Of a stretch of 64,000 nucleotides of DNA, positions 36,538 through 45,103 are shown in pieces. How positions within the stretch are numbered: position 1 is the first letter of the stretch; each line of letters begins with the position of its first letter. Location: the NCBI GenBank assembly GCA_021832085.1, contig JAKBLM010000010.1:36182-100181 (forward strand), given 5' to 3'. This DNA comes from Acidobacteriota bacterium. Its GTDB lineage: Bacteria; Acidobacteriota; Terriglobia; Acidiferrales; UBA7541. The notes below the pieces were generated by a model. It searched no databases. It was given only the letters and a program-made list of their open reading frames with translations, and was not told the DNA's origin. Both the position numbers and the translations under genes were made by a program.

Positions 36538-36784
36538 GAGCGGGCAGAGGCTGACACAGCGAAGTTGATTCTTTTCGTGCGCGCCACGGGCCGCGGAATA
36601 GCGGGTCTGGTTGAGCGGCGCGCAGGGGCGACCGCCGGGTCACCTGCCTTCCATGAGGAAGGCTCTGTGCGCCTCTGTCTATGCCCTCCGCGCTCCGGCC
36701 CCCGCGTTTCCGCCTCGGGAATCGAGTTAAGATGAACCGGCGTTGCCGCGCGGCCAGGGCCTCCGCCGACGGGAGAAGAAACGG

Positions 36785-37960
36785 ATGAAGCTGGAGACGT
36801 TCGCCCTCGAACGCTGGATGACGAAGTACGAATCGTGGGTGAAATACGACATCGCCGAGAGCGGCATTCTGCCACTGAACATCGACGACCTGCTCGGCTT
36901 GCTCCCTGCCGGCGAGCGCGCTTCGGCGCTCGAAAAGCTCACCGGTCTCCGGCTCGGCTATTCCGAAGCGCCCGGCACGCATGAGTTGCGCTCGTTGCTG
37001 GCGGAAACCTACCGGGACTGCGCGCCGGAAAACATCCTGGTGACGACCGGCGCGATCGAGGCGAATTTCCTGCTCTTCAACGTGCTGCTCGACCCCGGCG
37101 ACCACGTCGTGGCCTGCTATCCGGCCTATCAGCAGCTCTACAGCGTGCCGCGCGGGATCGGCTGCGAAGTGGCGCTATGGCGCGTGCGCTCGAAGGACGG
37201 ATTCCGCTTCGACGTCGGCGACCTGGAACGGCTCGTCACGCCGCGGACGCGGCTGATCGTTGTGAACACACCGCACAATCCCACCGGGGCGATGCTTTCC
37301 GAAGCCGAGTTGCGCCGCGTCTACGCGCTCGCGGAATCGGTCGGCGCGATGGTGCTCTGCGACGAAGCCTACCGCTGGCTCACCGTGCCCGGTGGCGATC
37401 CGTTCGCCCCGCCGATGTTCGACCTGGGCCCGCGCGGCATCAGCGTCGGCACGCTCTCGAAGCCCTTCGGCCTGCCGGGCCTGCGACTCGGCTGGATTGC
37501 CGCCCATGGCGATCTGGCGGCGCGCTGCTGGGCGATGCGGGATTACGTCTCGCTCAGCCCCGGCCGGCTGAGCGACGCTCTGGCCGTGCTGGCCGTGCGG
37601 CACCGGGAAAAGATCTTCGAGCGCAATCGCGCGATCATCACCGCCAATCTGGCCACGGCGAAGCGGTGGTTTGCCGAGCGCGCCGATCTGATCTCCTGGC
37701 AGCCGCCGCGCGGCGGCCTGCTGGCGCTTGCCCGCTACCATCTCGATATCCCTTCGCTCGAGCTGGCCAATCGGCTGGCCGAGCGCTACAACGTGATGCT
37801 CGCACCCGGCTCGGCCTTCGGCTTCGAGCATCATTTGCGCATCGGCATCGGACAAGACCCAGCCGTTTTTGCCGCCGGCCTCGATCAGGCGGCGGCCTGC
37901 TTCGCGGAGCTCGCCGCTTCTTCATCGAGCCGCCAGGGCTCGGCCGCGCCGGCCGAATGA
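36785..37960 (+). CDS. PLP-dependent aminotransferase, class I/II
   Basis: This 391-residue enzyme starts at ATG 36785 behind GGAGA. It has the fold-type I pattern: ILVTTGAIEANFLLFNVLL, VVNTPHNPTGAMLSEAEL (PLP Asn), CDEAYR (PLP Asp and Tyr) and GTLSKPFGLPGLRLGW with the Schiff-base Lys near 226. The C-terminal HHLRIGIGQ has the carboxylate-binding Arg. The N-terminal motif FALERWMTKYESWVKYDIAESG places it with the capreomycidine-synthase or VioD-like and related aminotransferases that act on unusual amino acids. The substrate is uncertain. It is followed after 46 bases by a threonine-dehydratase-like gene. Confidence 0.88.
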   Translation: MKLETFALERWMTKYESWVKYDIAESGILPLNIDDLLGLLPAGERASALEKLTGLRLGYSEAPGTHELRSLLAETYRDCAPENILVTTGAIEANFLLFNVLLDPGDHVVACYPAYQQLYSVPRGIGCEVALWRVRSKDGFRFDVGDLERLVTPRTRLIVVNTPHNPTGAMLSEAELRRVYALAESVGAMVLCDEAYRWLTVPGGDPFAPPMFDLGPRGISVGTLSKPFGLPGLRLGWIAAHGDLAARCWAMRDYVSLSPGRLSDALAVLAVRHREKIFERNRAIITANLATAKRWFAERADLISWQPPRGGLLALARYHLDIPSLELANRLAERYNVMLAPGSAFGFEHHLRIGIGQDPAVFAAGLDQAAACFAELAASSSSRQGSAAPAE

Positions 37961-38006
37961 AGCGCCAGCGCCAGCTAACGAGGCGGCGAGCCGGAACATT
38001 CCAACC

Positions 38007-39002
38007 GTGAATCGCACTTCGAAAATCGACCGGAAAGAGCTGCAGGAGATCAGCCGGCGGATCCAGCGCGCCGAGCGGCGCATTCGCCCTTACGTGCGCG
38101 AAACGCCAGTCGATTTCTCCGAGCTGCTGAGCCTGCGGACCGGCGCCCGCGTGCATCTAAAGCTCGAGCATCTGCAGCACACCGGCTCGTTCAAGCTGCG
38201 CGGCGCGATGAACAAGCTGCTCTCGCTCTCCGAGCGCGAGCGGCGCCGGGGCGTCGTCGCCGCCTCTTCCGGCAATCACGGAATTGCCGTCTGCCACGCC
38301 GCTCGCCGGCTCGGCCTGCGCGCCACAATCTGCATGCCGCATGGTGCGTCCGGCATGAAGCTGCGGCTGATTCAAGCGCTTGGCGGCCGCGTCGTTTTTT
38401 GCGGAGAAAATACGCTCGACGCCGAGCGCAAGGCGCGCGAGCTGGCCGCCACCGAGTGTCTGGCGATTGTTCCGCCATACAACGATCCTGAAGTCGTCGC
38501 CGGTCAGGGAACCATCGCCGTCGAACTCGAGCGCCAGCTCGAGAAGAGCGACGCCATCTTCGTCGCCGTTGGCGGCGGCGGACTGATCTCCGGCATCGCC
38601 GCCTGGATCAAAGCCGCGCGACCGCACACGGAAATCGTCGGCTGCTGGCCAGCGAATTCCCGCGTTCTCTACGAATCGCTGCGCGCCGGGCGCATCCTCG
38701 AATTCCCCGAGCGTCCGACGATTTCCGACGGCACGGCCGGCGGCGTCGAGGAGGGTTCGATCACCTTTCCGCTCTGCCGGGAGCTGGTCGACAGGCGCGT
38801 GCTGGTGACCGAGCGCGAGATCTGGCGTGCGATGCGGCTGCTGCTGGCCGAGGAGCGCTGGCTGGTCGAGGGCGCCGCGGGCGTGGCCTTGGCGGGGTTT
38901 CTGAAGCAGAGGCGCGCCTACGCCGGAAGGAACGTCGTTGTTCTTCTTTGTGGGCGCAACATTTCCGCCGAAAAAGCCGCTAAACTTTGGAAGAGGGTAT
39001 GA
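38007..39002 (+). CDS. Threonine dehydratase / serine racemase-like PLP enzyme
   Basis: This is a fold-type II PLP enzyme of 331 residues from GTG 38007, the best in-frame start outside the upstream gene. The ribosome site is weak. HTGSFKLRGAMNKL holds the PLP Lys near 63, SSGNHGIAVCHAARR binds the substrate carboxylate, and VGGGGLISGIAAW binds the phosphate. The regulatory ACT domain of biosynthetic IlvA is absent, so it is more like catabolic threonine/serine dehydratase, serine racemase or the ectoine-linked EutB. Next to the aminotransferase, an amino-acid degradative role is likely. Its TGA stop overlaps the next ATG. Confidence 0.85.
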   Translation: MNRTSKIDRKELQEISRRIQRAERRIRPYVRETPVDFSELLSLRTGARVHLKLEHLQHTGSFKLRGAMNKLLSLSERERRRGVVAASSGNHGIAVCHAARRLGLRATICMPHGASGMKLRLIQALGGRVVFCGENTLDAERKARELAATECLAIVPPYNDPEVVAGQGTIAVELERQLEKSDAIFVAVGGGGLISGIAAWIKAARPHTEIVGCWPANSRVLYESLRAGRILEFPERPTISDGTAGGVEEGSITFPLCRELVDRRVLVTEREIWRAMRLLLAEERWLVEGAAGVALAGFLKQRRAYAGRNVVVLLCGRNISAEKAAKLWKRV

Positions 39003-40258
39003 GCAAGGAATCCAGCGCGATGCGCAGCAGCGCTCATCGGCCCGCGTGGCTGGCCGTTTTGTGCTGTGGTGGCTTCCTGCTGGCGGCTGCGGCACTGGCA
39101 CACGGGACAAAAGGACAGCAGACGGCCGCTTCGGCGCCCGCTTTGCACTTCGCTCACGGCGGCAATGCCGCCGAGATCCCGATGGAGCTAGCCGGGAACG
39201 CCGTTTTCGTGCCGGTGCAGTGCAACCAGGGGCGTCCGTCGAGTTGGCTGCTCGATAGCGGTTCGCCGGGCACTGTTGTCAGCGGGGCAGCCGCTTCGCA
39301 GGCGATCACTGGAGATGACCGGCCTTCGCCTGTGCTTTCCCTGCCAGGAGTCGGGATTCACGGACTGCAGCCGGCGGTGCATTCCCTGCAGGCGCTCGGC
39401 CCTTGGTACGGCCAGCGCGTCAATGGCGTGATCGGCGACGACGTGCTTGCGCACCTGGTGGTGGAACTCGACTACGCGCGGCGTTCGATCGAGCTTTACG
39501 AGCCTGCTGCCTACCATGAGGCGCGCCACTTCAAGAAGCTCGGCGTCCACTGGATCGACGGGCTCCCGACGGTGCGCGCCAAACTCCGGCTCGCCGGGCG
39601 CGCCGTGACAGGGAATTTCGTGCTCAATACCGGTGCCAGCGGCGGGATTCTGGTTTCGAGCGCGTTCCTCGAGGCGAACCGGATGTACCCCTTCGCGGGC
39701 AAGACGATTTCGGGTTCGATCGTCGCGGCGTCGGGCGAACGGGAGGTTTTGCTCGCGCGTGGCGAATGGCTCGAGCTGGGTTCCTGGCAGGTCACTCAAC
39801 CGATCGTTGCGATCGAGCAGAGCCGGGCCACGCCCGCCGCTGAGGAGAATGGGGAGGAGCGGAAAGAGCAATTGAAAGGGATTGCCGGCTGGATTGGCGG
39901 GCAGATCCTGCGGAAATTTCGCCTCGTACTCGACTTCCCGAGCCGCCGGATTCTGCTCTTGCCCAATAGCACATTCATTTTTCCCATCGAGGCAAATGCC
40001 AGCGGCGCCACGATCATCGCCGCCGGGCCCTCGCTCGATCAGTACGAGGTGCGCCGCATCGCCAGCGGCTCGCCCGCCGCTGTTGCCCGCCTGCTGCCGG
40101 GCGATCGCATCACGGTTATCGACAGCGAACCGACTTCCCAACTCACGCTCTCCCAGGTGCGCCGGATGCTCAGCCGGTCGGGCCATACCGTCGTGCTGGG
40201 CGTCGAGCGATTGGGCCATCACGTGAGGATTGTGCTCCACTTGCGTCGGCGTCTTTAG
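38999..40258 (+). CDS. Retropepsin-like aspartic protease with PDZ domain; second Asp replaced by Asn
   Basis: From ATG 38999 (ATGA overlap with the previous gene) the protein has 419 residues. A signal peptide or anchor (WLAVLCCGGFLLAAAALA) lies at about 17-34. Two aspartic-protease lobes follow. The first has WLLDSGSPGTVVSG with Asp near 86. The second has NFVLNTGASGGILVS, where Asn near 210 stands in the place of the second Asp. Residues about 335-415 form a PDZ domain (RIASGSPAAVARLLPGDRIT). Proteins of this architecture are exported and common in Acidobacteriota. The D-to-N change suggests weak or no proteolysis, or activity only as a dimer. An ATG at 39020 is an alternative start. Confidence 0.8.
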   Translation: MSKESSAMRSSAHRPAWLAVLCCGGFLLAAAALAHGTKGQQTAASAPALHFAHGGNAAEIPMELAGNAVFVPVQCNQGRPSSWLLDSGSPGTVVSGAAASQAITGDDRPSPVLSLPGVGIHGLQPAVHSLQALGPWYGQRVNGVIGDDVLAHLVVELDYARRSIELYEPAAYHEARHFKKLGVHWIDGLPTVRAKLRLAGRAVTGNFVLNTGASGGILVSSAFLEANRMYPFAGKTISGSIVAASGEREVLLARGEWLELGSWQVTQPIVAIEQSRATPAAEENGEERKEQLKGIAGWIGGQILRKFRLVLDFPSRRILLLPNSTFIFPIEANASGATIIAAGPSLDQYEVRRIASGSPAAVARLLPGDRITVIDSEPTSQLTLSQVRRMLSRSGHTVVLGVERLGHHVRIVLHLRRRL

Positions 40259-40379
40259 CCGCGACCCCTTGACAGCGCGTGCTCTGAGCACGCGGGAAGG
40301 CTAAATAGCTGAAGCTCGGCCGCCGGATTCTTGTGCAATCCGGGCAGTCGCGCCACATGCGCGCGAGCGCCGGTGCATT

Positions 40380-40408
40380 TGACGGGCGGCGGGACTCTGC
40401 CTATACTC
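40380..40408 (+). promoter_or_regulatory. Sigma-70-type promoter of the Rieske gene
   Basis: TTGACG (40380-40385) and TATACT (40403-40408) are separated by exactly 17 bases. Transcription would start near 40415, leaving a leader of about 47 bases with AAGGAG before the ATG. Confidence 0.65.
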
Positions 40409-40461
40409 GCCCCACTTTCCGGCATAGCCGAAAACACAATTCCCGGAAGGAGTGGAAAGCC

Positions 40462-40767
40462 ATGGCGTTCTTGCGTGCCGCGCGGCGAGACGAGATTCCC
40501 GTCGGAACCATTCGCGAGATTCGGCTCGAGGAGCGGACGATAGCGCTGGCCAATGTCAATGGCCGGTTCTACGCCATCGACAATGTCTGCCTGCACCGTG
40601 CCGGACCCCTGGGCAAAGGGAAACTGGCGGGCAGCGTCGTTACCTGCCCATGGCACGGCTGGACCTACGAAGTCTCGACCGGCCGCGTCACATTCAATCC
40701 GGAGATGAAAGTCCGCACCTACCCGGTGGAAGAGCGAGACGACGATATTTGGGTCGACGTTGGCTAG
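40462..40767 (+). CDS. Rieske [2Fe-2S] ferredoxin-like protein
   Basis: This 101-residue protein starts at ATG 40462 behind AAGGAG. The cluster ligands are CLHRAGPLG (Cys near 43, His near 45) and CPWHGWTYEVSTG (Cys near 62, His near 65). The length and lack of signal peptide match cytoplasmic ferredoxin components of dioxygenases or NirD-like nitrite reductase small subunits. No oxygenase or reductase gene is adjacent, so the partner is unknown. It is transcribed alone from the promoter at 40380. The EVE-domain gene follows after 127 bases. Confidence 0.9.
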   Translation: MAFLRAARRDEIPVGTIREIRLEERTIALANVNGRFYAIDNVCLHRAGPLGKGKLAGSVVTCPWHGWTYEVSTGRVTFNPEMKVRTYPVEERDDDIWVDVG

Positions 40768-40894
40768 CCAGCCAGCAGGCGCGGCCAACGATCCGGGCTG
40801 TTCGCTTTTTCGCTGCCTGGCCCGCAACAACGGGTGTTGATTAGCTTTCTTCGTGACACAAGACCGTGTATAGTCCGCCCGACACGCTATTGTG

Positions 40895-41350
40895 ATGGAA
40901 ACAACCATCGAGCGCCGCTACTGGATACTCTCTTCCGACCCTCGCCAGTATCACTGGGACACGCTGTTCGTGAAAGGCAAGGAGATGTGGCGCGGCGCCG
41001 GCGCGCGCCCGCCGGTCACGCGTGTGGTGAAGCAGATGCGGCGCGGCGACCGCGTGCTCGCCTATCACAGCACGCCCGATCGCCTCGTCTACGCCCTGGC
41101 CGAAGTGACCCGCGATCCCTATGTCGATCCAGGCGATCCCGCCGGCAAAGCCATGATCATCGACCTGCGGGCGATCGAGCGGCTGGCGAAGCCGGTTCGC
41201 TTCCTGGACCTGAAGAACAATCCGCTGCTCCGCCATCTGAAATTCCTCAAAAATTCCCGAACTCCGATTTCTCCGCTCACCGAGGCCGAATACCGCGAGA
41301 TTCTCCGCATGGGCGGCATCGTGCCCACGCCGGGAATGCCGCTGCCCTAA
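40895..41350 (+). CDS. EVE-domain protein
   Basis: This 151-residue protein starts at ATG 40895. A GTG two codons upstream adds only one residue. It is a stand-alone EVE domain (PUA/YTH-like fold): RRYWILSSDPRQYHWD, then the GDRVLAYHSTPDRLVYALAE core with the conserved strand-turn, and AMIIDLRAIERLAKPV. EVE domains bind modified bases such as 5-methylcytosine in DNA and often accompany restriction systems. No nuclease or methylase gene is adjacent here. A TATAGT at 40869-40874 could be a -10 element. Confidence 0.87.
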   Translation: METTIERRYWILSSDPRQYHWDTLFVKGKEMWRGAGARPPVTRVVKQMRRGDRVLAYHSTPDRLVYALAEVTRDPYVDPGDPAGKAMIIDLRAIERLAKPVRFLDLKNNPLLRHLKFLKNSRTPISPLTEAEYREILRMGGIVPTPGMPLP

Positions 41351-41573
41351 ACGGCCCGCACGCGGATTCCTCGCTGGGCAAGCCGGGTGCGAGATGGCCG
41401 CTGTCGCGTGTTCGCGCGTGTCCGGGTGAGCCGAATTGGCGGAACTTTTCCCTCACAAGAAGCGTAATTTCCAGGTGTGTGAGTGATCTCGAACGAGTTC
41501 CGCACAAGGCGAAGCGCGAACAGCGAGGCCGGGCAGGCTGGGCCGGTGGGATTGCCTGATTGCCCTGGCGCTC

Positions 41574-42197
41574 GTGGGCGTGGGCGCTGCGGTTCTGTTT
41601 CGCCTGCTCCCCGTTTCGCATCCGGGTCGCGCCTGGATTTTCAACGACGCTACGCATGCCTGGATGCTGCTCATCGCGCTTTTCTGGCTACTGATTCTGC
41701 GGCGCAAGTTTCCGGTGGGGCGGTTGAGCTTTGACGGGATGAGAGGTTGGTACCGAATCTGGCTGGTGTGGGCAGCGCTGGTCGCTCTAATGGTTTTCTC
41801 CCAACCCCGGCATGCGCATCCGGTCCTTTCGGTGGCTAATCTGGCCGGCACACTCACTTTTCAGGGGATTTTGGTCGGACCGAGCGAGGAATTCCTCTGC
41901 CGTGGCCTGATCCAGACCGCTCTCAACAATTTCTCTCGCCTCGGTTGCACTAAGATCCCCATCGCCCAAGCGCGCGTGAGGCTGGGAACGGTGGGCGCGG
42001 CGCTGATCTTCGGCTTGCTGCACCTGACTGGGCTATTGCAACATCCACTGAGCTTCGTTCTGCCGACAGCGGTGTTCGCGTTCGTGTTTGGGCTGGTTGC
42101 CGGCCAATACTACGACCACACAGGAAACCTGTGGGGCGCTTCAATCCTGCACGACATCAGTGATTTTGTTGCCGTGGGACTTCCGCTGCTGTTTTAG
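41574..42197 (+). CDS. CPBP intramembrane metalloprotease (start uncertain)
   Basis: This 207-residue membrane protein from GTG 41574 carries the three CPBP (Abi) motifs. SEEFLCRG is the EExxxR motif near residue 104, FGLLHL is FxxxH near 144, and LHDISDF supplies the last ligand His near 192. About six hydrophobic segments are seen. The start is poor: the frame is open back to 41487 but has no ATG, GTG or TTG there. DCLIALALV just before the GTG looks like part of the first helix, so a CTG start (41538 or 41556) or a disrupted 5' end is possible. CPBP proteins process membrane or prenylated proteins. Some give bacteriocin immunity. Confidence 0.75.
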   Translation: MGVGAAVLFRLLPVSHPGRAWIFNDATHAWMLLIALFWLLILRRKFPVGRLSFDGMRGWYRIWLVWAALVALMVFSQPRHAHPVLSVANLAGTLTFQGILVGPSEEFLCRGLIQTALNNFSRLGCTKIPIAQARVRLGTVGAALIFGLLHLTGLLQHPLSFVLPTAVFAFVFGLVAGQYYDHTGNLWGASILHDISDFVAVGLPLLF

Positions 42198-42214
42198 GGC
42201 TTTCTGGAGAGGCG

Positions 42215-42242
42215 CGCGGCCCGCCCGAAGGGGCGGGCCGCG
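42215..42242. terminator. Shared hairpin between convergent genes
   Basis: A 12-bp perfect GC stem (42215-42226 with 42231-42242) around a GAAG loop lies between the stop of the CPBP gene and the stop of the aminotransferase gene. There is no U-tract on either side, so it may act as a bidirectional 3' end or RNA-stability element. Confidence 0.5.
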
Positions 42243-42255
42243 GCATAGACACCGG

Positions 42256-43470
42256 TTAGCGGGCTGCGCCCACCACGCCCGCTCCCGCTTCGGAATAGAC
42301 ACGGATCGCGCCGGCAACGCCCGCGCCGTTGGCGGCGCGGTAACCCTGGCTGACCAGCACGTTTTCCAGGGCGCCGAGCAGCAGCAACACGTTTCTACGC
42401 TGCGAGGTGTGGCCCATCAGGCCGACGCGCCAGATCTTGCCCTTGAGCGGGCCGAAGCCGCCAGCGATCTCGATGTTGAATTCCCCGAGCAGTTGGTCTT
42501 GCACCCGCTTCGGATCGACCTTTTCCGGCACGTGAATTGCGGTGACGGTGATCATCCTGTCAGCCGGGTTTTCAACGAACGGCTTGAGGCCGAGCCCCTC
42601 AACGCCGGCGAGGAAAGCGCGTTGGTTCAGCCGATGGCGTTCCCAGCGGGCTTCGAGGCCCTCTTCGACGACCATGCGCAGCGCTTCGCGGAAACCGTAG
42701 AGCAGCGGGATGGCCGGCGTGTGGTGATAGGTACGCTCCTTGCCCCAGTAGTTCATCGTGGTGGTGAGATCGAAATACCAGCTCTGCACTTTGGTCTTGC
42801 GGTTGCGGATCACCTCTTCCGCTTTCGCGCTGACGGTGATCGGGCTCAGGCCCGGAGGCGCGCTCAGCGCCTTCTGCGAGCCGCTGAAGCAGATGTCGAT
42901 GCGCTGCTTGTCCACCTGAATCGGCATGCCAGCCAGGGTCGAAACGCAATCGACCACCAGCAAGGCGCCCAGTTCGTCAGCGACCTTGCGGTATTCGTCG
43001 AGCGGGCTGGCCACCGACGTCGAGCTTTCCCCGTGCGTCGCCCCAATAACCTTGATCTTCTTACCCTTGCCGGCGCGGCGCAGATCGTCGGGATCGACGG
43101 CGCGGCCGTAGGGAGCGGTCACGCGGGTGACTTTTGCCGGGGTCCGTTCGGCAATCTCGGCCATGCGCTGGCTGAAGGCGCCGTTGACGCAGATCAGCGC
43201 CTCGTCGCCCTCCTCGAGCGGATTGAGCATCGAAGCCTCGATCCCGCCCGAGCCAGAAGACGAAATCGGGAATGTGGTGCGATTCTCTGTGCGGAACACC
43301 TGCCGCAGCAGCACCTGAACCTCGTTCATCATCATGTTCAGGAACCAGGGATCTAGATGGCCCACCATCGTCGTGCTCATCGCGCGGTAGATCCGCGGAT
43401 GAACCGACGAAGGACCGGGAGTCAGCATCAACCGGTCGGGCGGAAGGAGTTCACCGATGGCATCGGTCAT
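42256..43470 (-). CDS. Class V aminotransferase (serine/alanine-glyoxylate type)
   Basis: This 404-residue reverse-strand enzyme starts at ATG 43470 with AAGGA 8 bases upstream. It begins LMLTPGPSSVHPRIYRAM and has GHLDPWFLNMMNE-like sequence, SSSGSGGIEA for PLP phosphate binding, VVDCVSTLAGMPIQVDK, and GSQKALSAPPGLSPI with the PLP Lys. These are features of alanine- and serine-glyoxylate aminotransferases. They make glycine or hydroxypyruvate in glyoxylate and one-carbon metabolism. The last 20 residues (after NGAGVAGAIRV) are an Ala/Gly-rich extension. It is convergent with the CPBP gene. Confidence 0.9.
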   Translation of the reverse strand: MTDAIGELLPPDRLMLTPGPSSVHPRIYRAMSTTMVGHLDPWFLNMMMNEVQVLLRQVFRTENRTTFPISSSGSGGIEASMLNPLEEGDEALICVNGAFSQRMAEIAERTPAKVTRVTAPYGRAVDPDDLRRAGKGKKIKVIGATHGESSTSVASPLDEYRKVADELGALLVVDCVSTLAGMPIQVDKQRIDICFSGSQKALSAPPGLSPITVSAKAEEVIRNRKTKVQSWYFDLTTTMNYWGKERTYHHTPAIPLLYGFREALRMVVEEGLEARWERHRLNQRAFLAGVEGLGLKPFVENPADRMITVTAIHVPEKVDPKRVQDQLLGEFNIEIAGGFGPLKGKIWRVGLMGHTSQRRNVLLLLGALENVLVSQGYRAANGAGVAGAIRVYSEAGAGVVGAAR

Positions 43471-43803
43471 GATGGTGTCCTTTTCGTTTTTTGTTCAGAT
43501 TGAGCGCGGGCCGGCCGGGCACAGCAAACATGATTCACACCGGCGAGCCAGAGCAGACAACTAGTCTAGGCCAACTCGGCCCAAGATCAACGTCCAAAAT
43601 GGCAGGCAACAACGGGGCAGGGCCGCCGGCGACCCGGTAGCCGGAGCTTCGGTGCCGCCCCGGGTCTTGACCGGCTCGCTCCCAACAGCATCGCTCGGCT
43701 GCCCGGCTTCCGTGCCAGGCCTCGAGCAGCCGGAAGCCGATCGTGGGAAGTGGGAAACAGACTCTAGGCAAAGGGCCTGCCGGAGTGGTAAAAACGCGAC
43801 GCC
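43471..43803. other. Intergenic stretch between divergent genes
   Basis: These 333 bases separate the reverse aminotransferase and the forward MFS gene, so both promoters must lie here. On the reverse strand, TTGATC (43585-43590) and TAGACT (43563-43568) are 16 bases apart and could serve the aminotransferase. No gene is seen. Confidence 0.5.
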
Positions 43804-45045
43804 ATGTCCACTTCCTCTACGGTGCCCGTTGCCTCCAGTTCCGAGGAGCGCGCCAACCAGCGCAATGCCGTGCTGGCCGGCTTCCTCGGCTGGACGCTCG
43901 ATGCCTTCGATTTCTTCGTGCTGGTTTTCGTGCTCGTGCCGATCGCGCACGATTTCCACAAATCAGTGGCGGATATTGCTCTTGCGCTGACCGCCTCGCT
44001 CGCCTTTCGGCCCGTGGGCGCGGCGATTTTCGGGCTGATGGCGGACCGCTGGGGCCGGCGGCTGCCGCTGATGCTGGACCTGGTCTTCTACGCGGTGATC
44101 GAAGTGCTCTCGGGCCTGGCGCCCAACTACACCATCTTCCTGATCCTGCGGGCGCTCTACGGCATTGGCATGGGCGGGGAATGGGGAGTTGGCGCGTCGC
44201 TGGCGATGGAATCGGCGCCGGTGAAATGGCGCGGGGTGCTCTCGGGCCTGCTGCAGGAAGGCTACGCGTTCGGCTACCTGATCGCCGCACTCGTCTACGG
44301 CCTGGTTTTCCCGCACTGGGGCTGGCGGCCGCTCTTCTTCATCGGCGGACTGCCGGCGCTGCTGGTCATCTTCGTGCGGGCCAAGGTGAAGGAGCCGGAG
44401 GCATGGCAAAAGTCACGCAGCGCCGACTGGTCTGGGTATTGGCGAATCATCCGCCGCAACTGGAAGAGGTTCGCCTACATCGTGGTGCTAATGACGATGA
44501 TGAACCTGATGTCCCACGGCACGCAGGATCTCTACCCCACCTTTCTGCACCTGCAGCGGCATTTCGAACCTGGAATCATTGCCACGATTACCATCATCTC
44601 AATGATTGGGGCGATTCTCGGCGGCTTTGTCTTCGGTTTGTTGAGCGACCGGCACGGGCGGCGCCGCTCGATGATCGCGGCGGTGATCGCGGCGGCGCTG
44701 GTGATTCCGCTGTGGGCTTACGCGCCGTCGATCGGGTGGCTGACCCTGGGCGCCTTTTTGATGCAGTTCATGGTGCAAGGGGCGTGGGGGGTGATTCCGG
44801 CCCATCTGAACGAGCTTTCGCCGGGGGCGCTGCGAGGCTTCTTTCCGGGATTTGCGTATCAGCTCGGCGTGTTGTTCGCTTCGAGCGTCGAATACGTCGA
44901 AGCCACGATGGCCAATCAGCTCGGCTACGCGGGCGCGCTGGCGCTGCTGGCAGCGGTGGTGCTGGTGCTCGGGGCGACCGTGATCATCGCCGGACCGGAA
45001 GCGCGGGGAGTCTCGTTCGTCTCGATCAGCACCGAGCAACGTTAA
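43804..45045 (+). CDS. MFS transporter, metabolite:H+ symporter type
   Basis: This 413-residue protein has 12 predicted helices. The loop between helices 2 and 3 reads GLMADRWGRRLPLM, the MFS signature, and a second copy (LLSDRHGRRRSMIA) lies between helices 8 and 9. The N-terminus (RNAVLAGFLGWTLDAFDFFV) and RALYGIGMGGEWGVGASLAM are typical of the MHS and NanT-like carboxylate or sialate symporters. It would import a small organic acid with protons. No catabolic genes for a specific substrate are adjacent. Transketolase follows after 58 bases on the same strand. Confidence 0.87.
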   Translation: MSTSSTVPVASSSEERANQRNAVLAGFLGWTLDAFDFFVLVFVLVPIAHDFHKSVADIALALTASLAFRPVGAAIFGLMADRWGRRLPLMLDLVFYAVIEVLSGLAPNYTIFLILRALYGIGMGGEWGVGASLAMESAPVKWRGVLSGLLQEGYAFGYLIAALVYGLVFPHWGWRPLFFIGGLPALLVIFVRAKVKEPEAWQKSRSADWSGYWRIIRRNWKRFAYIVVLMTMMNLMSHGTQDLYPTFLHLQRHFEPGIIATITIISMIGAILGGFVFGLLSDRHGRRRSMIAAVIAAALVIPLWAYAPSIGWLTLGAFLMQFMVQGAWGVIPAHLNELSPGALRGFFPGFAYQLGVLFASSVEYVEATMANQLGYAGALALLAAVVLVLGATVIIAGPEARGVSFVSISTEQR

Positions 45046-45103
45046 CAGCGCCTCCCCGGTTCGCTAGAATCGAATTTTCGGCAACTTGCCTCAGGAGTCT
45101 ATG

